NCBI RefSeq assembly: GCF_051014685.1 | Contig: NW_027479268.1 | Coordinates: 105,446-169,445, forward strand | Reading direction: 5' to 3' | DNA from: Ptiloglossa arizonensis | Taxonomy: Eukaryota; Arthropoda; Insecta; Hymenoptera; Colletidae | DNA length: 64,000 bases | In this document: piece by piece, positions 10,845-22,740 of the stretch | How the letters are laid out: each line of letters opens with the position of its first letter | How positions within the stretch are numbered: position 1 is the first letter of the stretch | Notes under the pieces: model-generated | What the model was told of the DNA's origin: nothing | The model's database searches: none | The model's input: the letters and a program-made list of their open reading frames with translations, nothing else | Made by a program: the position numbers and the translations under genes

Positions 10845-12768
10845 CGAAAATTTTGAGTTTTTCAAGCGTTGATTACCTGAAAACTGCCATATATCGCGAA
10901 CGGATTGAGAAATCCGCAAAATTTCTGTTGCATCTGAAAGTAGAAACTCGTCCGATTACAACGGTCTGAGTAGTTTTCCCCTAGGCCGTTCTAGTCATTC
11001 GTTTCGAGCATCAGAAATGCGAAAATTTTGAGTTTTTCAAGCGTTTCTTACCTCAAAACTGCCATATCTCGCGAACGGATTGACCAATCCGCAAAATTTC
11101 TGTTGCATCTGAAAGTAGAAACTCGCCCGATTACAACGGTCTGAGTAGTTTTCCCCTAGGCCGTTCTAGTCATTCGTTTCGAGAATCAGAACTGCGTAAA
11201 TTTTTAGTTTTTCAAGCGTTTCTTACCTCAAAACTGCCATATCTCGCGAACGGATTGACCAATCCGCAAAATTTCTGTTGCATCTGAAAGTAGAAACTGG
11301 CCCGATTACAACGGTATGAGTAGTTTTCCCATAGGCCGTTCTAGTCATTCGTTTCGAGCATCAGAACTGCGTAAATTTTGAGTTTTTCAAGCGTTTCTTA
11401 CCTGAAAACTGCCATATATCGCGAACGGATTGAGCAATCCGCAAAATTTCTGTTGCATCTGAAAGTAGAAACTCGCCCGATTACAACGGTCTGAGTAGTT
11501 TTCCCCTAGGCCGTTCTAGTCATTCGTTTCGAGCATCAGAACTGCGTAAATTTTGAGTTTTTCAAGCGTTTCTTAGCTGAAAACTGCCATATCTCGCGAA
11601 CGGATTGACCAATCCGCAAAATTTCTGTTGCATCTGAAAGTAGAAACTCGCCCGATTACAACGGTCTGAGTAGTTTTCCCCTAGGCCGTTCTAGTCATTC
11701 GTTTCGAGCATCAGAACTGCGTAAATTTTGAGTTTTTCAAGCGTTTCTTAGCTGAAAACTGCCATATCTCGCGAACGGATTGACCAATCCGCAAAATTTC
11801 TGTTGCATCTGAAAGTAGAAACTCGCCCGATTACAACGGTCTGAGTAGTTTTCCCCTAGGCCGTTCTAGTCATTCGTTTCGAGCATCAGAACTGCGTAAA
11901 TTTTGAGTTTTTCAAGCGTTTCTTACCTCAAAACTGCCATATCTCGCGAACGGATTGACCAATCCGCAAAATTTCTGTTGCATCTGAAAGTAGAAACTCG
12001 CCCGATTACAACGGTCTGAGTAGTTTTCCCCTAGGCCGTTCTAGTCATTCGTTTCGAGCATCAGAACTGCGTAAATTTTGAGTTTTTCAAGCGTTGATTA
12101 CCTGAAAACTGCCATATATCGCGAACGGATTGAGCAATCCGCAAAATTTCTGTTGCACCTGAAAGTAGAAACTCGCCCGATTACAACGGTCTGAGTAGTT
12201 TTCCCCTAGGCCGTTCTAGTCATTCGTTTCGAGCATCAGAACTGCGTAAATTTTGAGTTTTTCAAGCGTTGATTACCTGAAAACTGCCATATATCGCGAA
12301 CGGATTGAGCAATCCGCAAAATTTCTGTTGCACCTGAAAGTAGAAACTCGCCCGATTACAACGGTCTGAGTAGTTTTCCCCTAGGCCGTTCTAGTTATTC
12401 GTTTCGAGCATCAGAACTGCGAAAATTTTGAGTTTTTCAAGCGTTTCTTACCTCAAAACTGCCATATCTCGCGAACGGATTGACCAATTCGCAAAATTTC
12501 AGTTGCATCTGAAAGTAGAAGCTTGCCCGAATACAACGGTCTGAGTAGTTTTCCCCTAGGCCGTTCTAGTTATTCGTTTCGAGCATCAGAACTGCAAAAT
12601 TTTGAGTTTTTCAAGCGTTTCTTACCTCAAAACTGCTATATCTCGCGAACGGATTGACCAATCCGCAAAATTTCTGTTGCATCTGAAAGTAGAAACTCGC
12701 ACGATTACAACGGTCTGAGTAGTTTTCCCCTAGGCCGTTCTAGTTATTCGTTTCGAGCATCAGAACTG
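10845..12768 (+). repeat. Fullest copy of the 11-mer HOR
   Basis: Eleven monomers: 'gagaaat' opener, 'agaaatgcg', E-type with 'cccataggcc', 'cctgaaaac', two 'cttagctg' units, A-type, two C-types, T-type and the 174-bp unit. Total 1,924 bp. The next copy (from 12,769) matches with one 'cttagctg' and one C-type fewer. The copy from 17,667 shows the same shortened order, including 'cccataggcc' at 18,153. Confidence 0.85.
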
Positions 12769-14342
12769 CGAAAATTGTGAGTTTTTCAAGCGTTGATTAC
12801 CTGAAAACTGCCATATATCGCGAACGGATTGAGAAATCCGCAAAATTTCTGTTGCATCTGAAAGTAGAAACTCGCCCGATTACAACGGTCTGAGTAGTTT
12901 TCCCCTAGGCCGTTCTAGTCATTCGTTTCGAGCATCAGAAATGCGAAAATTTTGAGTTTTTCAAGCGTTTCTTACCTCAAAACTGCCATATCTCGCGAAC
13001 GGATTGACCAATCCGCAAAATTTCTGTTGCATCTGAAAGTAGAAACTCGCCCGATTACAACGGTCTGAGTAGTTTTCCCCTAGGCCGTTCTAGTCATTCG
13101 TTTCGAGAATCAGAACTGCGTAAATTTTTAGTTTTTCAAGCGTTTCTTACCTCAAAACTGCCATATCTCGCGAACGGATTGACCAATCCGCAAAATTTCT
13201 GTTGCATCTGAAAGTAGAAACTGGCCCGATTACAACGGTATGAGTAGTTTTCCCATAGGCCGTTCTAGTCATTCGTTTCGAGCATCAGAACTGCGTAAAT
13301 TTTGAGTTTTTCAAGCGTTTCTTACCTGAAAACTGCCATATATCGCGAACGGATTGAGCAATCCGCAAAATTTCTGTTGCATCTGAAAGTAGAAACTCGC
13401 CCGATTACAACGGTCTGAGTAGTTTTCCCCTAGGCCGTTCTAGTCATTCGTTTCGAGCATCAGAACTGCGTAAATTTTGAGTTTTTCAAGCGTTTCTTAG
13501 CTGAAAACTGCCATATCTCGCGAACGGATTGACCAATCCGCAAAATTTCTGTTGCATCTGAAAGTAGAAACTCGCCCGATTACAACGGTCTGAGTAGTTT
13601 TCCCCTAGGCCGTTCTAGTCATTCGTTTCGAGCATCAGAACTGCGTAAATTTTGAGTTTTTCAAGCGTTTCTTACCTCAAAACTGCCATATCTCGCGAAC
13701 GGATTGACCAATCCGCAAAATTTCTGTTGCATCTGAAAGTAGAAACTCGCCCGATTACAACGGTCTGAGTAGTTTTCCCCTAGGCCGTTCTAGTCATTCG
13801 TTTCGAGCATCAGAACTGCGTAAATTTTGAGTTTTTCAAGCGTTGATTACCTGAAAACTGCCATATATCGCGAACGGATTGAGCAATCCGCAAAATTTCT
13901 GTTGCACCTGAAAGTAGAAACTCGCCCGATTACAACGGTCTGAGTAGTTTTCCCCTAGGCCGTTCTAGTTATTCGTTTCGAGCATCAGAACTGCGAAAAT
14001 TTTGAGTTTTTCAAGCGTTTCTTACCTCAAAACTGCCATATCTCGCGAACGGATTGACCAATTCGCAAAATTTCAGTTGCATCTGAAAGTAGAAGCTTGC
14101 CCGAATACAACGGTCTGAGTAGTTTTCCCCTAGGCCGTTCTAGTTATTCGTTTCGAGCATCAGAACTGCAAAATTTTGAGTTTTTCAAGCGTTTCTTACC
14201 TCAAAACTGCTATATCTCGCGAACGGATTGACCAATCCACAAAATTTCTGTTGCATCTGAAAGTAGAAACTCGCACGATTACAACGGTCTGAGTAGTTTT
14301 CCCCTAGGCCGTTCTAGTCATTCGTTTCGAGCATCAGAACTG

Positions 14343-15217
14343 CGTAAATTTTGAGTTTTTCAAGCGTTGATTACCTGAAAACTGCCATATATCGCGAACG
14401 GATTGAGCAATCCGCAAAATTGCTGTTGCACCTGAAAGTAGAAGCTCGCCCGATTACAACGGTCTGAGTAGTTTTCCCCTAGGCCGTTCTAGTCATTCGT
14501 TTCGAGCATCAGAACTGCGTAAATTTTTAGTTTTTCAAGCGTATCTTACCTAAAAACTGCCATATCTCGCGAACGGATTGACCAATCCCCAAAGTTTCAG
14601 TTGCATCTGAAAGTAGAAGCTCGCCCGATTACAACGGTCTGAGTAGTTTTCCCCTAGGCCGTTCTAGTTATTCGTTTCGAGCATCAGAACTGCGAAAATT
14701 TTGAGTTTTTCAAGCGTTTCTTACCTCAAAACTGCCATATCTCGCGAACGGATTGACCAATCCGCAAAATTTCTGTTGCATCTGAAAGTAGAAACTCGCC
14801 CGATTACAACGGTCTGAGTAGTTTTCCCCTAGGCCGTTCTAGTCATTCGTTTCGAGCATCAGAACTGCGTAAATTTTGAGTTTTTCAAGCGTTGATTACC
14901 TGAAAACTGCCATATATCGCGAACGGATTGAGCAATCCGCAAAATTTCTGTTGCACCTGAAAGTAGAAACTCGCCCGATTACAACGGTCTGAGTAGTTTT
15001 CCCCTAGGCCGTTCTAGTTATTCGTTTCGAGCATCAGAACTGCGAAAATTTTGAGTTTTTCAAGCGTTTCTTACCTCAAAACTGCCATATCTCGCGAACG
15101 GATTGACCAATTCGCAAAATTTCAGTTGCATCTGAAAGTAGAAGCTTGCCCGAATACAACGGTCTGAGTAGTTTTCCCCTAGGCCGTTCTAGTTATTCGT
15201 TTCGAGCATCAGAACTG
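14343..15217 (+). repeat. Five-monomer version of the 'aaattgctg' block
   Basis: Starts with the C-type 'aaattgctgttgcacc' unit and runs D-like, A, C, T, as at 7,347-8,221. It follows directly on a 174-bp deletion unit at 14,169, so the four monomers that intervene at 6,647-7,346 are missing. 'gtatcttacc' at 14,518 ties it more closely to the 7.5-kb copy than to the 20-kb copy. Confidence 0.82.
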
Positions 15218-15742
15218 CGAAAATTTTGAGTTTTTCAAGCGTTTCTTACCTAAAAACTGCTATATCTCGCGAACGGATTGACCAATCCGCAAAATTTCTG
15301 TTGCATCTGAAAGTAGAAACTCGCCCGATTACAACGGTCTGAGTAGTTTTCCCCTAGGCCGTTCTAGTCATTCGTTTCGAGCATCAGAACTGCGAAAATT
15401 TTGAGTTTTACAAGCGTTGATTACCTGAAAACTGCCATATATCGCGAACGGATTGAGAAATCCGCAAAATTTCTGTTGCATCTGAAAGTAGAAACTCGCC
15501 CGATTACAACGGTCTGAGTAGTTTTCCCCTAGGCCGTTCTAGTCATTCGTTTCGAGCATCAGAAATGCGAAAATTTTGAGTTTTTCAAGCGTTTCTTACC
15601 TCAAAACTGCCATATCTCGCGAACGGATTGACCAATCCGCAAAATTTCTGTTGCATCTGAAAGTAGAAACTCGCCCGATTACAACGGTCTGAGTAGTTTT
15701 CCCCTAGGCCGTTCTAGTCATTCGTTTCGAGAATCAGAACTG

Positions 15743-15917
15743 CGTAAATTTTTAGTTTTTCAAGCGTTTCTTACCTCAAAACTGCCATATCTCGCGAACG
15801 GATTGACCAATTCGCAAAATTTCAGTTGCATCTGAAAGTAGAAGCTTGCCCGAATACAACGGTCTGAGTAGTTTTCCCCTAGGCCGTTCTAGTTATTCGT
15901 TTCGAGCATCAGAACTG
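15743..15917 (+). repeat. Hybrid monomer (HOR third position joined to T-type)
   Basis: The left side is the 'gagaatcag'/'aatttttag' unit of the 11-mer HOR. From local 70 on it is T-type ('caattcgc', 'gaagcttgcccgaatac'). The join lies between local 11 and 69. It shortens the HOR here to four monomers (15,393-16,092). Confidence 0.8.
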
Positions 15918-17142
15918 CGAAAATTTTGAGTTTTTCAAGCGTTTCTTACCTAAAAACTGCCATATCTCGCGAACGGATTGACCAATCCGCAAAATTTCTG
16001 TTGCATCTGAAAGTAGAAACTCGCCCGATTACAACGGTCTGAGTAGTTTTCCCCTAGGCCGTTCTAGTCATTCGTTTCGAGCATCAGAACTGCGAAAATT
16101 TTGAGTTTTTCAAGCGTTGATTACCTGAAAACTGCCATATATCGCGAAAGGATTGAGAAATCCGCAAAATTTCTGTTGCATCTGAAAGTAGAAACTCGCC
16201 CGATTACAACGGTCTGAGTAGTTTTCCCCTAGGCCGTTCTAGTCATTCGTTTCGAGCATCAGAAATGCGAAAATTTTGAGTTTTTCAAGCGTTTCTTACC
16301 TCAAAACTGCCATATCTCGCGAACGGATTGACCAATCCGCAAAATTTCTGTTGCATCTGAAAGTAGAAACTCGCCCGATTACAACGGTCTGAGTAGTTTT
16401 CCCCTAGGCCGTTCTAGTCATTCGTTTCGAGAATCAGAACTGCGTAAATTTTTAGTTTTTCAAGCGTTTCTTACCTCAAAACTGCCATATCTCGCGAACG
16501 GATTGACCAATCCGCAAAATTTCTGTTGCATCTGAAAGTAGAAACTGGCCCGATTACAACGGTATGAGTAGTTTTCCCCTAGGCCGTTCTAGTCATTCGT
16601 TTCGAGCATCAGAACTGCGTAAATTTTGAGTTTTTCAAGCGTTTCTTACCTGAAAACTGCCATATATCGCGAACGGATTGAGCAATCCGCAAAATTTCTG
16701 TTGCATCTGAAAGTAGAAACTCGCCCGATTACAACGGTCTGAGTAGTTTTCCCCTAGGCCGTTCTAGTCATTCGTTTCGAGCATCAGAACTGCGTAAATT
16801 TTGAGTTTTTCAAGCGTTTCTTACCTCAAAACTGCCATATCTCGCGAACGGATTGACCAATCCGCAAAATTTCTGTTGCATCTGAAAGTAGAAACTCGCC
16901 CGATTACAACGGTCTGAGTAGTTTTCCCCTAGGCCGTTCTAGTCATTCGTTTCGAGCATCAGAACTGTGTAAATTTTGAGTTTTTCAAGCGTTTCTTACC
17001 TCAAAACTGCCATATCTCGCGAACGGATTGACCAATCCGCAAAATTTCTGTTGCATCTGAAAGTAGAAGCTCGCCCGATTACAAGGGTCTGAGTAGTTTT
17101 CCCCTAGGCCGTTCTAGTCATTCGTTTCGAGCATCAGATCTG

Positions 17143-17317
17143 CGAAAATTTTGAGTTTTTCAAGCGTTTCTTACCTCAAAACTGCCATATCTCGCGAACG
17201 GATTGAGCAATCCGCAAAATTTCTGTTGCACCTGAAAGTAGAAACTCGCCCGATTACAACGGTCTGAGTAGTTTTCCCCTAGGCCGTTCTAGTTATTCGT
17301 TTCGAGCATCAGAACTG
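17143..17317 (+). repeat. Hybrid monomer (A-type left, C-type right)
   Basis: Left side reads 'cgaaaatttt', 'gtttcttacc', 'cctcaaaac', 'atatctcgcg' (A-type). The right side reads 'gagcaatccg' and 'gcacctg' (C-type). The switch falls between local 50 and 64 (17,192-17,206). It is preceded by a private 'cagatctgcg' boundary and replaces a complete C-type at this point of the HOR. Confidence 0.82.
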
Positions 17318-18891
17318 CGAAAATTTTGAGTTTTTCAAGCGTTTCTTACCTCAAAACTGCCATATCTCGCGAACGGATTGACCAATTCGCAAAATTTCAG
17401 TTGCATCTGAAAGTAGAAGCTTGCCCGAATACAACGGTCTGAGTAGTTTTCCCCTAGGCCGTTCTAGTTATTCGTTTCGAGCATCAGAACTGCAAAATTT
17501 TGAGTTTTTCAAGCGTTTCTTACCTCAAAACTGCTATATCTCGCGAACGGATTGACCAATCCGCAAAATTTCTGTTGCATCTGAAAGTAGAAACTCGCAC
17601 GATTACAACGGTCTGAGTAGTTTTCCCCTAGGCCGTTCTAGTTATTCGTTTCGAGCATCAGAACTGCGAAAATTTTGAGTTTTTCAAGCGTTGATTACCT
17701 GAAAACTGCCATATATCGCGAACGGATTGAGAAATCCGCAAAATTTCTGTTGCATCTGAAAGTAGAAACTCGCCCGATTACAACGGTCTGAGTAGTTTTC
17801 CCCTAGGCCGTTCTAGTCATTCGTTTCGAGCATCAGAAATGCGAAAATTTTGAGTTTTTCAAGCGTTTCTTACCTCAAAACTGCCATATCTCGCGAACGG
17901 ATTGACCAATCCGCAAAATTTCTGTTGCATCTGAAAGTAGAAACTCGCCCGATTACAACGGTCTGAGTAGTTTTCCCCTAGGCCGTTCTAGTCATTCGTT
18001 TCGAGAATCAGAACTGCGTAAATTTTTAGTTTTTCAAGCGTTTCTTACCTCAAAACTGCCATATCTCGCGAACGGATTGACCAATCCGCAAAATTTCTGT
18101 TGCATCTGAAAGTAGAAACTGGCCCGATTACAACGGTATGAGTAGTTTTCCCATAGGCCGTTCTAGTCATTCGTTTCGAGCATCAGAACTGCGTAAATTT
18201 TGAGTTTTTCAAGCGTTTCTTACCTGAAAACTGCCATATATCGCGAACGGATTGAGCAATCCGCAAAATTTCTGTTGCATCTGAAAGTAGAAACTCGCCC
18301 GATTACAACGGTCTGAGTAGTTTTCCCCTAGGCCGTTCTAGTCATTCGTTTCGAGCATCAGAACTGCGTAAATTTTGAGTTTTTCAAGCGTTTCTTAGCT
18401 GAAAACTGCCATATCTCGCGAACGGATTGACCAATCCGCAAAATTTCTGTTGCATCTGAAAGTAGAAACTCGCCCGATTACAACGGTCTGAGTAGTTTTC
18501 CCCTAGGCCGTTCTAGTCATTCGTTTCGAGCATCAGAACTGCGTAAATTTTGAGTTTTTCAAGCGTTTCTTACCTCAAAACTGCCATATCTCGCGAACGG
18601 ATTGACCAATCCGCAAAATTTCTGTTGCATCTGAAAGTAGAAACTCGCCCGATTACAACGGTCTGAGTAGTTTTCCCCTAGGCCGTTCTAGTCATTCGTT
18701 TCGAGCATCAGAACTGCGTAAATTTTGAGTTTTTCAAGCGTTGATTACCTGAAAACTGCCATATATCGCGAACGGATTGAGCAATCCGCAAAATTTCTGT
18801 TGCACCTGAAAGTAGAAACTCGCCCGATTACAACGGTCTGAGTAGTTTTCCCCTAGGCCGTTCTAGTTATTCGTTTCGAGCATCAGAACTG

Positions 18892-20990
18892 CGAAAATTT
18901 TGAGTTTTTCAAGCGTCTCTTACCTCAAAACTGCCATATCTCGCGAACGGATTGACCAATTCGCAAAATTTCAGTTGCATCTGAAAGTAGAAGCTTGCCC
19001 GAATACAACGGTCTGAGTAGTTTTCCCCTAGGCCGTTCTAGTTATTCGTTTCGAGCATCAGAACTGCAAAATTTTGAGTTTTTCAAGCGTTTCTTACCTC
19101 AAAACTGCTATATCTCGCGAACGGATTGACCAATCCGCAAAATTTCTGTTGCATCTGAAAGTAGAAACTCGCACGATTACAACGGTCTGAGTAGTTTTCC
19201 CCTAGGCCGTTCTAGTCATTCGTTTCGAGCATCAGAACTGCGTAAATTTTGAGTTTTTCAAGCGTTGATTACCTGAAAACTGCCATATACCGCGAACGGA
19301 TTGAGCAATCCGCAAAATTTCTGTTGCACCTGAAAGTAGAAACTCGCCCGATTACAACGGTCTGAGTAGTTTTCCCCTAGGCCGTTCTAGTTATTCGTTT
19401 CGAGCATCAGAACTGCGAAAATTTTGAGTTTTTCAAGCGTTTCTTACCTCAAAACTGCCATATTTCGCGAACGGATTGACCAATTCGCAAAATTTCAGTT
19501 GCATCTGAAAGTAGAAGCTTGCCCGAATACAACGGTCTGAGTAGTTTTCCCCTAGGCCGTTCTAGTTATTCGTTTCGAGCATCAGAACTGCGAAAATTTT
19601 GAGTTTTTCAAGCGTTTCTTACCTCAAAACTGCCATATCTCGCGAACGGATTGACCAATCCGCAAAATTTCTGTTGCATCTGAAAGTAGAAACTCGCCCG
19701 ATTACAACGGTCTGAGTAGTTTTCCCCTAGGCCGTTCTAGTCATTCGTTTCGAGCATCAGAACTGCGTAAATTTTTAGTTTTTCAAGCGTTTCTTACCTC
19801 AAAACTGCCATATCTCGCGAACGGATTGACCAATCCGCAAAATTTCTGTTGCATCTGAAAGTAGAAACTCGCCCGATTACAACGGTCTGAGTAGTTTTCC
19901 CCTAGGCCGTTCTAGTCATTCGTTTCGAGCATCAGAACTGCGTAAATTTTGAGTTTTTCAAGCGTTGATTACCTGAAAACTGCCATATATCGCGAACGGA
20001 TTGAGCAATCCGCAAAATTGCTGTTGCACCTGAAAGTAGAAGCTCGCCCGATTACAACGGTCTGAGTAGTTTTCCCCTAGGCCGATCTAGTCATTCGTTT
20101 CGAGCATCAGAACTGCGTAAATTTTTAGTTTTTCAAGCGTTTCTTACCTAAAAACTGCCATATCTCGCGAACGGATTGACCAATCCGCAAAGTTTCAGTT
20201 GCATCTGAAAGTAGAAGCTCGCCCGATTACAACGGTCTGAGTAGTTTTCCCCTAGGCCGTTCTAGTTATTCGTTTCGAGCATCAGAACTGCGAAAATTTT
20301 GAGTTTTTCAAGCGTTTCTTACCTCAAAACTGCCATATCTCGCGAACGGATTGACCAATCCGCAAAATTTCTGTTGCATCTGAAAGTAGAAACTCGCCCG
20401 ATTACAACGGTCTGAGTAGTTTTCCCCTAGGCCGTTCTAGTCATTCGTTTCGAGCATCAGAACTGCGTAAATTTTGAGTTTTTCAAGCGTTGATTACCTG
20501 AAAACTGCCATATATCGCGAACGGATTGAGCAATCCGCAAAATTTCTGTTGCACCTGAAAGTAGAAACTCGCCCGATTACAACGGTCTGAGTAGTTTTCC
20601 CCTAGGCCGTTCTAGTTATTCGTTTCGAGCTTCAGAACTGCGAAAATTTTGAGTTTTTCAAGCGTTTCTTACCTCAAAACTGCCATATCTCGCGAACGGA
20701 TTGACCAATTCGCAAAATTTCAGTTGCATCTGAAAGTAGAAGCTTGCCCGAATACAACGGTCTGAGTAGTTTTCCCCTAGGCCGTTCTAGTTATTCGTTT
20801 CGAGCATCAGAACTGCGAAAATTTTGAGTTTTTCAAGCGTTTCTTACCTCAAAACTGCCATATCTCGCGAACGGATTGACCAATCCGCAAAATTTCTGTT
20901 GCATCTGAAAGTAGAAACTCGCCTGATTACAACGGTCTGAGTAGTTTTCCCCTAGGCCGTTCTAGTCATTCGTTTCGAGCATCAGTACTG
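18892..20990 (+). repeat. Twelve-monomer block, right copy
   Basis: Second copy of 6,298-8,396. It carries its own private changes: 'gtctcttacc' in 18,892, 'atatttcgcg' in 19,416, 'gccgatctag' in 19,941 and 'gagcttcag' before 20,641. It also contains the last C-type monomer of the window (20,466-20,640), so the right copy straddles the boundary between left and middle domains. Confidence 0.85.
19591..19765 (+). repeat. Reference monomer, A-type (consensus)
   Basis: This unit matches the majority base at every position I compared and can serve as the consensus. By local position: an AAAATTTT block (3-10), a T5 tract (14-18), 'gccatatctcgcg' (42-54) with a TCGCGA palindrome (50-55), a dyad (57-72), 'gcaaaatttctg' (72-83), 'aactcgcccgattac' (101-115), 'tctgagtag' (121-129), a CCTAGG palindrome (136-141) and 'ttctag' (145-150). 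It has 43 C, 33 G and 12 CpG. Stop codons occur in all three forward frames (for example local 10, 62, 123) and all three reverse frames (18, 29, 34). Confidence 0.95.
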
Positions 20991-21515
20991 CGTAAATTTT
21001 GAGTTTTTCAAGCGTTTCTTACCTAAAAACTGCCATATCTCGCGAACGGATTGACCAATCCGCAAAGTTTCAGTTGCATCTGAAAGTAGAAGCTCGCCCG
21101 ATTACAACGGTCTGAGTAGTTTTCCCCTAGGCCGTTCTAGTTATTCGTTTCGAGCATCAGAACTGCGAAAATTTTGAGTTTTTCAAGCGTTTCTTACCTC
21201 AAAACTGCCATATCTCGCGAACGGATTGACCAATCCGCAAAATTTCTGTTGCATCTGAAAGTAGAAACTCGCCCGATTACAACGGTCTGAGTAGTTTTCC
21301 CCTAGGCCGTTCTAGTCATTCGTTTCGAGCATCAGAACTGCGTAAATTTTGAATTTTTCAAGCGTTTCTTACCTAAAAACTGCCATATCTCGCGAACGGA
21401 TTGACCAATCCGCAAAGTTTCAGTTGCATCTGAAAGTAGAAGCTCGCCCGATTACAACGGTCTGAGTAGTTTTCCCCTAGGCCGTTCTAGTTATTCGTTT
21501 CGAGCATCAGAACTG
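20641..21515 (+). repeat. T-A-D-A-D block, duplicated at 25,366-26,240
   Basis: The A-type unit with 'cgcctgattac' followed by a D-type introduced by 'cagtactgcg' is found at 20,816-21,165 and again at 25,541-25,890, offset exactly 4,725 bp (27 monomers). Flanking T-type and A/D units match as well. The 'agtactgcg' boundary alone appears once more at 22,211. Confidence 0.8.
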
Positions 21516-22740
21516 CGAAAATTTTGAGTTTTTCAAGCGTTTCTTACCTCAAAACTGCCATATCTCGCGAACGGATTGACCAATCCGCAAAATTTCTGTT
21601 GCATCTGAAAGTAGAAACTCGCCCGATTACAACGGTCTGAGTAGTTTTCCCCTAGGCCGTTCTAGTCATTCGTTTCGAGCATCAGAACTGCGTAAATTTT
21701 GAGTTTTTCAAGCGTTTCTTACCTAAAAACTGCCATATCTCGCGAACGGATTGACCAATCCGCAAAGTTTCAGTTGCATCTGAAAGTAGAAGCTCGCCCG
21801 ATTACAACGGTCTGAGTAGTTTTCCCCTAGGCCGTTCTAGTTATTCGTTTCGAGCATCAGAACTGCGAAAATTTTGAGTTTTTCAAGCGTTTCTTACCTC
21901 AAAACTGCCATATCTCGCGAACGGATTGACCAATCCGCAAAGTTTCAGTTGCATCTGAAAGTAGAAGCTCGCCCGATTACAACGGTCTGAGTAGTTTTCC
22001 CCTAGGCCGTTCTAGTTATTCGTTTCGAGCATCAGAACTGCGAAAATTTTGAGTTTTTCAAGCGTTTCTTACCTCAAAACTGCCATATCTCGCGAACGGA
22101 TTGACCAATCCGCAAAATTTCTGTTGCATCTGAAAGTAGAAACTCGCCCGATTACAACGGTCTGAGTAGTTTTCCCCTAGGCCGTTCTAGTCATTCGTTT
22201 CGAGCATCAGTACTGCGTAAATTTTCAGTTTTTCAAGCGTTTCTTACCTCAAAACTGCCATATCTCGCGAACGGATTGACCAATCCGCAAAGTTTCAGTT
22301 GCATCTGAAAGTAGAAGCTCGCCCGATTACAACGGTCTGAGTAGTTTTCCCCTAGGCCGTTCTAGTTATTCGTTTCGAGCATCAGAACTGCGAAAATTTT
22401 GAGTTTTTCAAGCGTTTCTTACCTCTAAACTGCCATATCTCGCGAACGGATTGACCAATCCGCAAAATTTCTGTTGCATCTGAAAGTAGAAGCTCGCCCG
22501 ATTACAACGGTCTGAGTAGTTTTCCCCTAGGCCGTTCTAGTTATTCGTTTCGAGCATCAGAACTGCGAAAATTTTGAGTTTTTCAAGCGTTTCTTACCTC
22601 AAAACTGCCATATCTCGCGAACGGTTTGACCAATCCGCAAAGTTTCAGTTGCATCTGAAAGTAGAAGCTCGCCCGATTACAACGGTCTGAGTAGTTTTCC
22701 CCTAGGCCGTTCTAGTTATTCGTTTCGAGCATCAGAACTG

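Larger units (their letters stand above)
8747..19066 (+). repeat. 11/12-monomer HOR family with 'cagaaatgcg' marker
   Basis: Each unit opens with a C-derived monomer ending the dyad as 'gagaaatccg', then one starting 'agaaatgcg', then 'gagaatcag'/'aatttttag', then E-type, 'cctgaaaac', 'cttagctgaaaac', A, C, T and deletion units. Openers are at 8,747, 10,845, 12,769, 15,393, 16,093 and 17,667. Spacings are 2,098, 1,924, 2,624, 700 and 1,574 bp: 12, 11, 15, 4 and 9 monomers less the 174-bp units. An extra opener at 9,971 lacks its 'agaaatgcg' partner. The fullest copy is 10,845-12,768. Confidence 0.85.
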
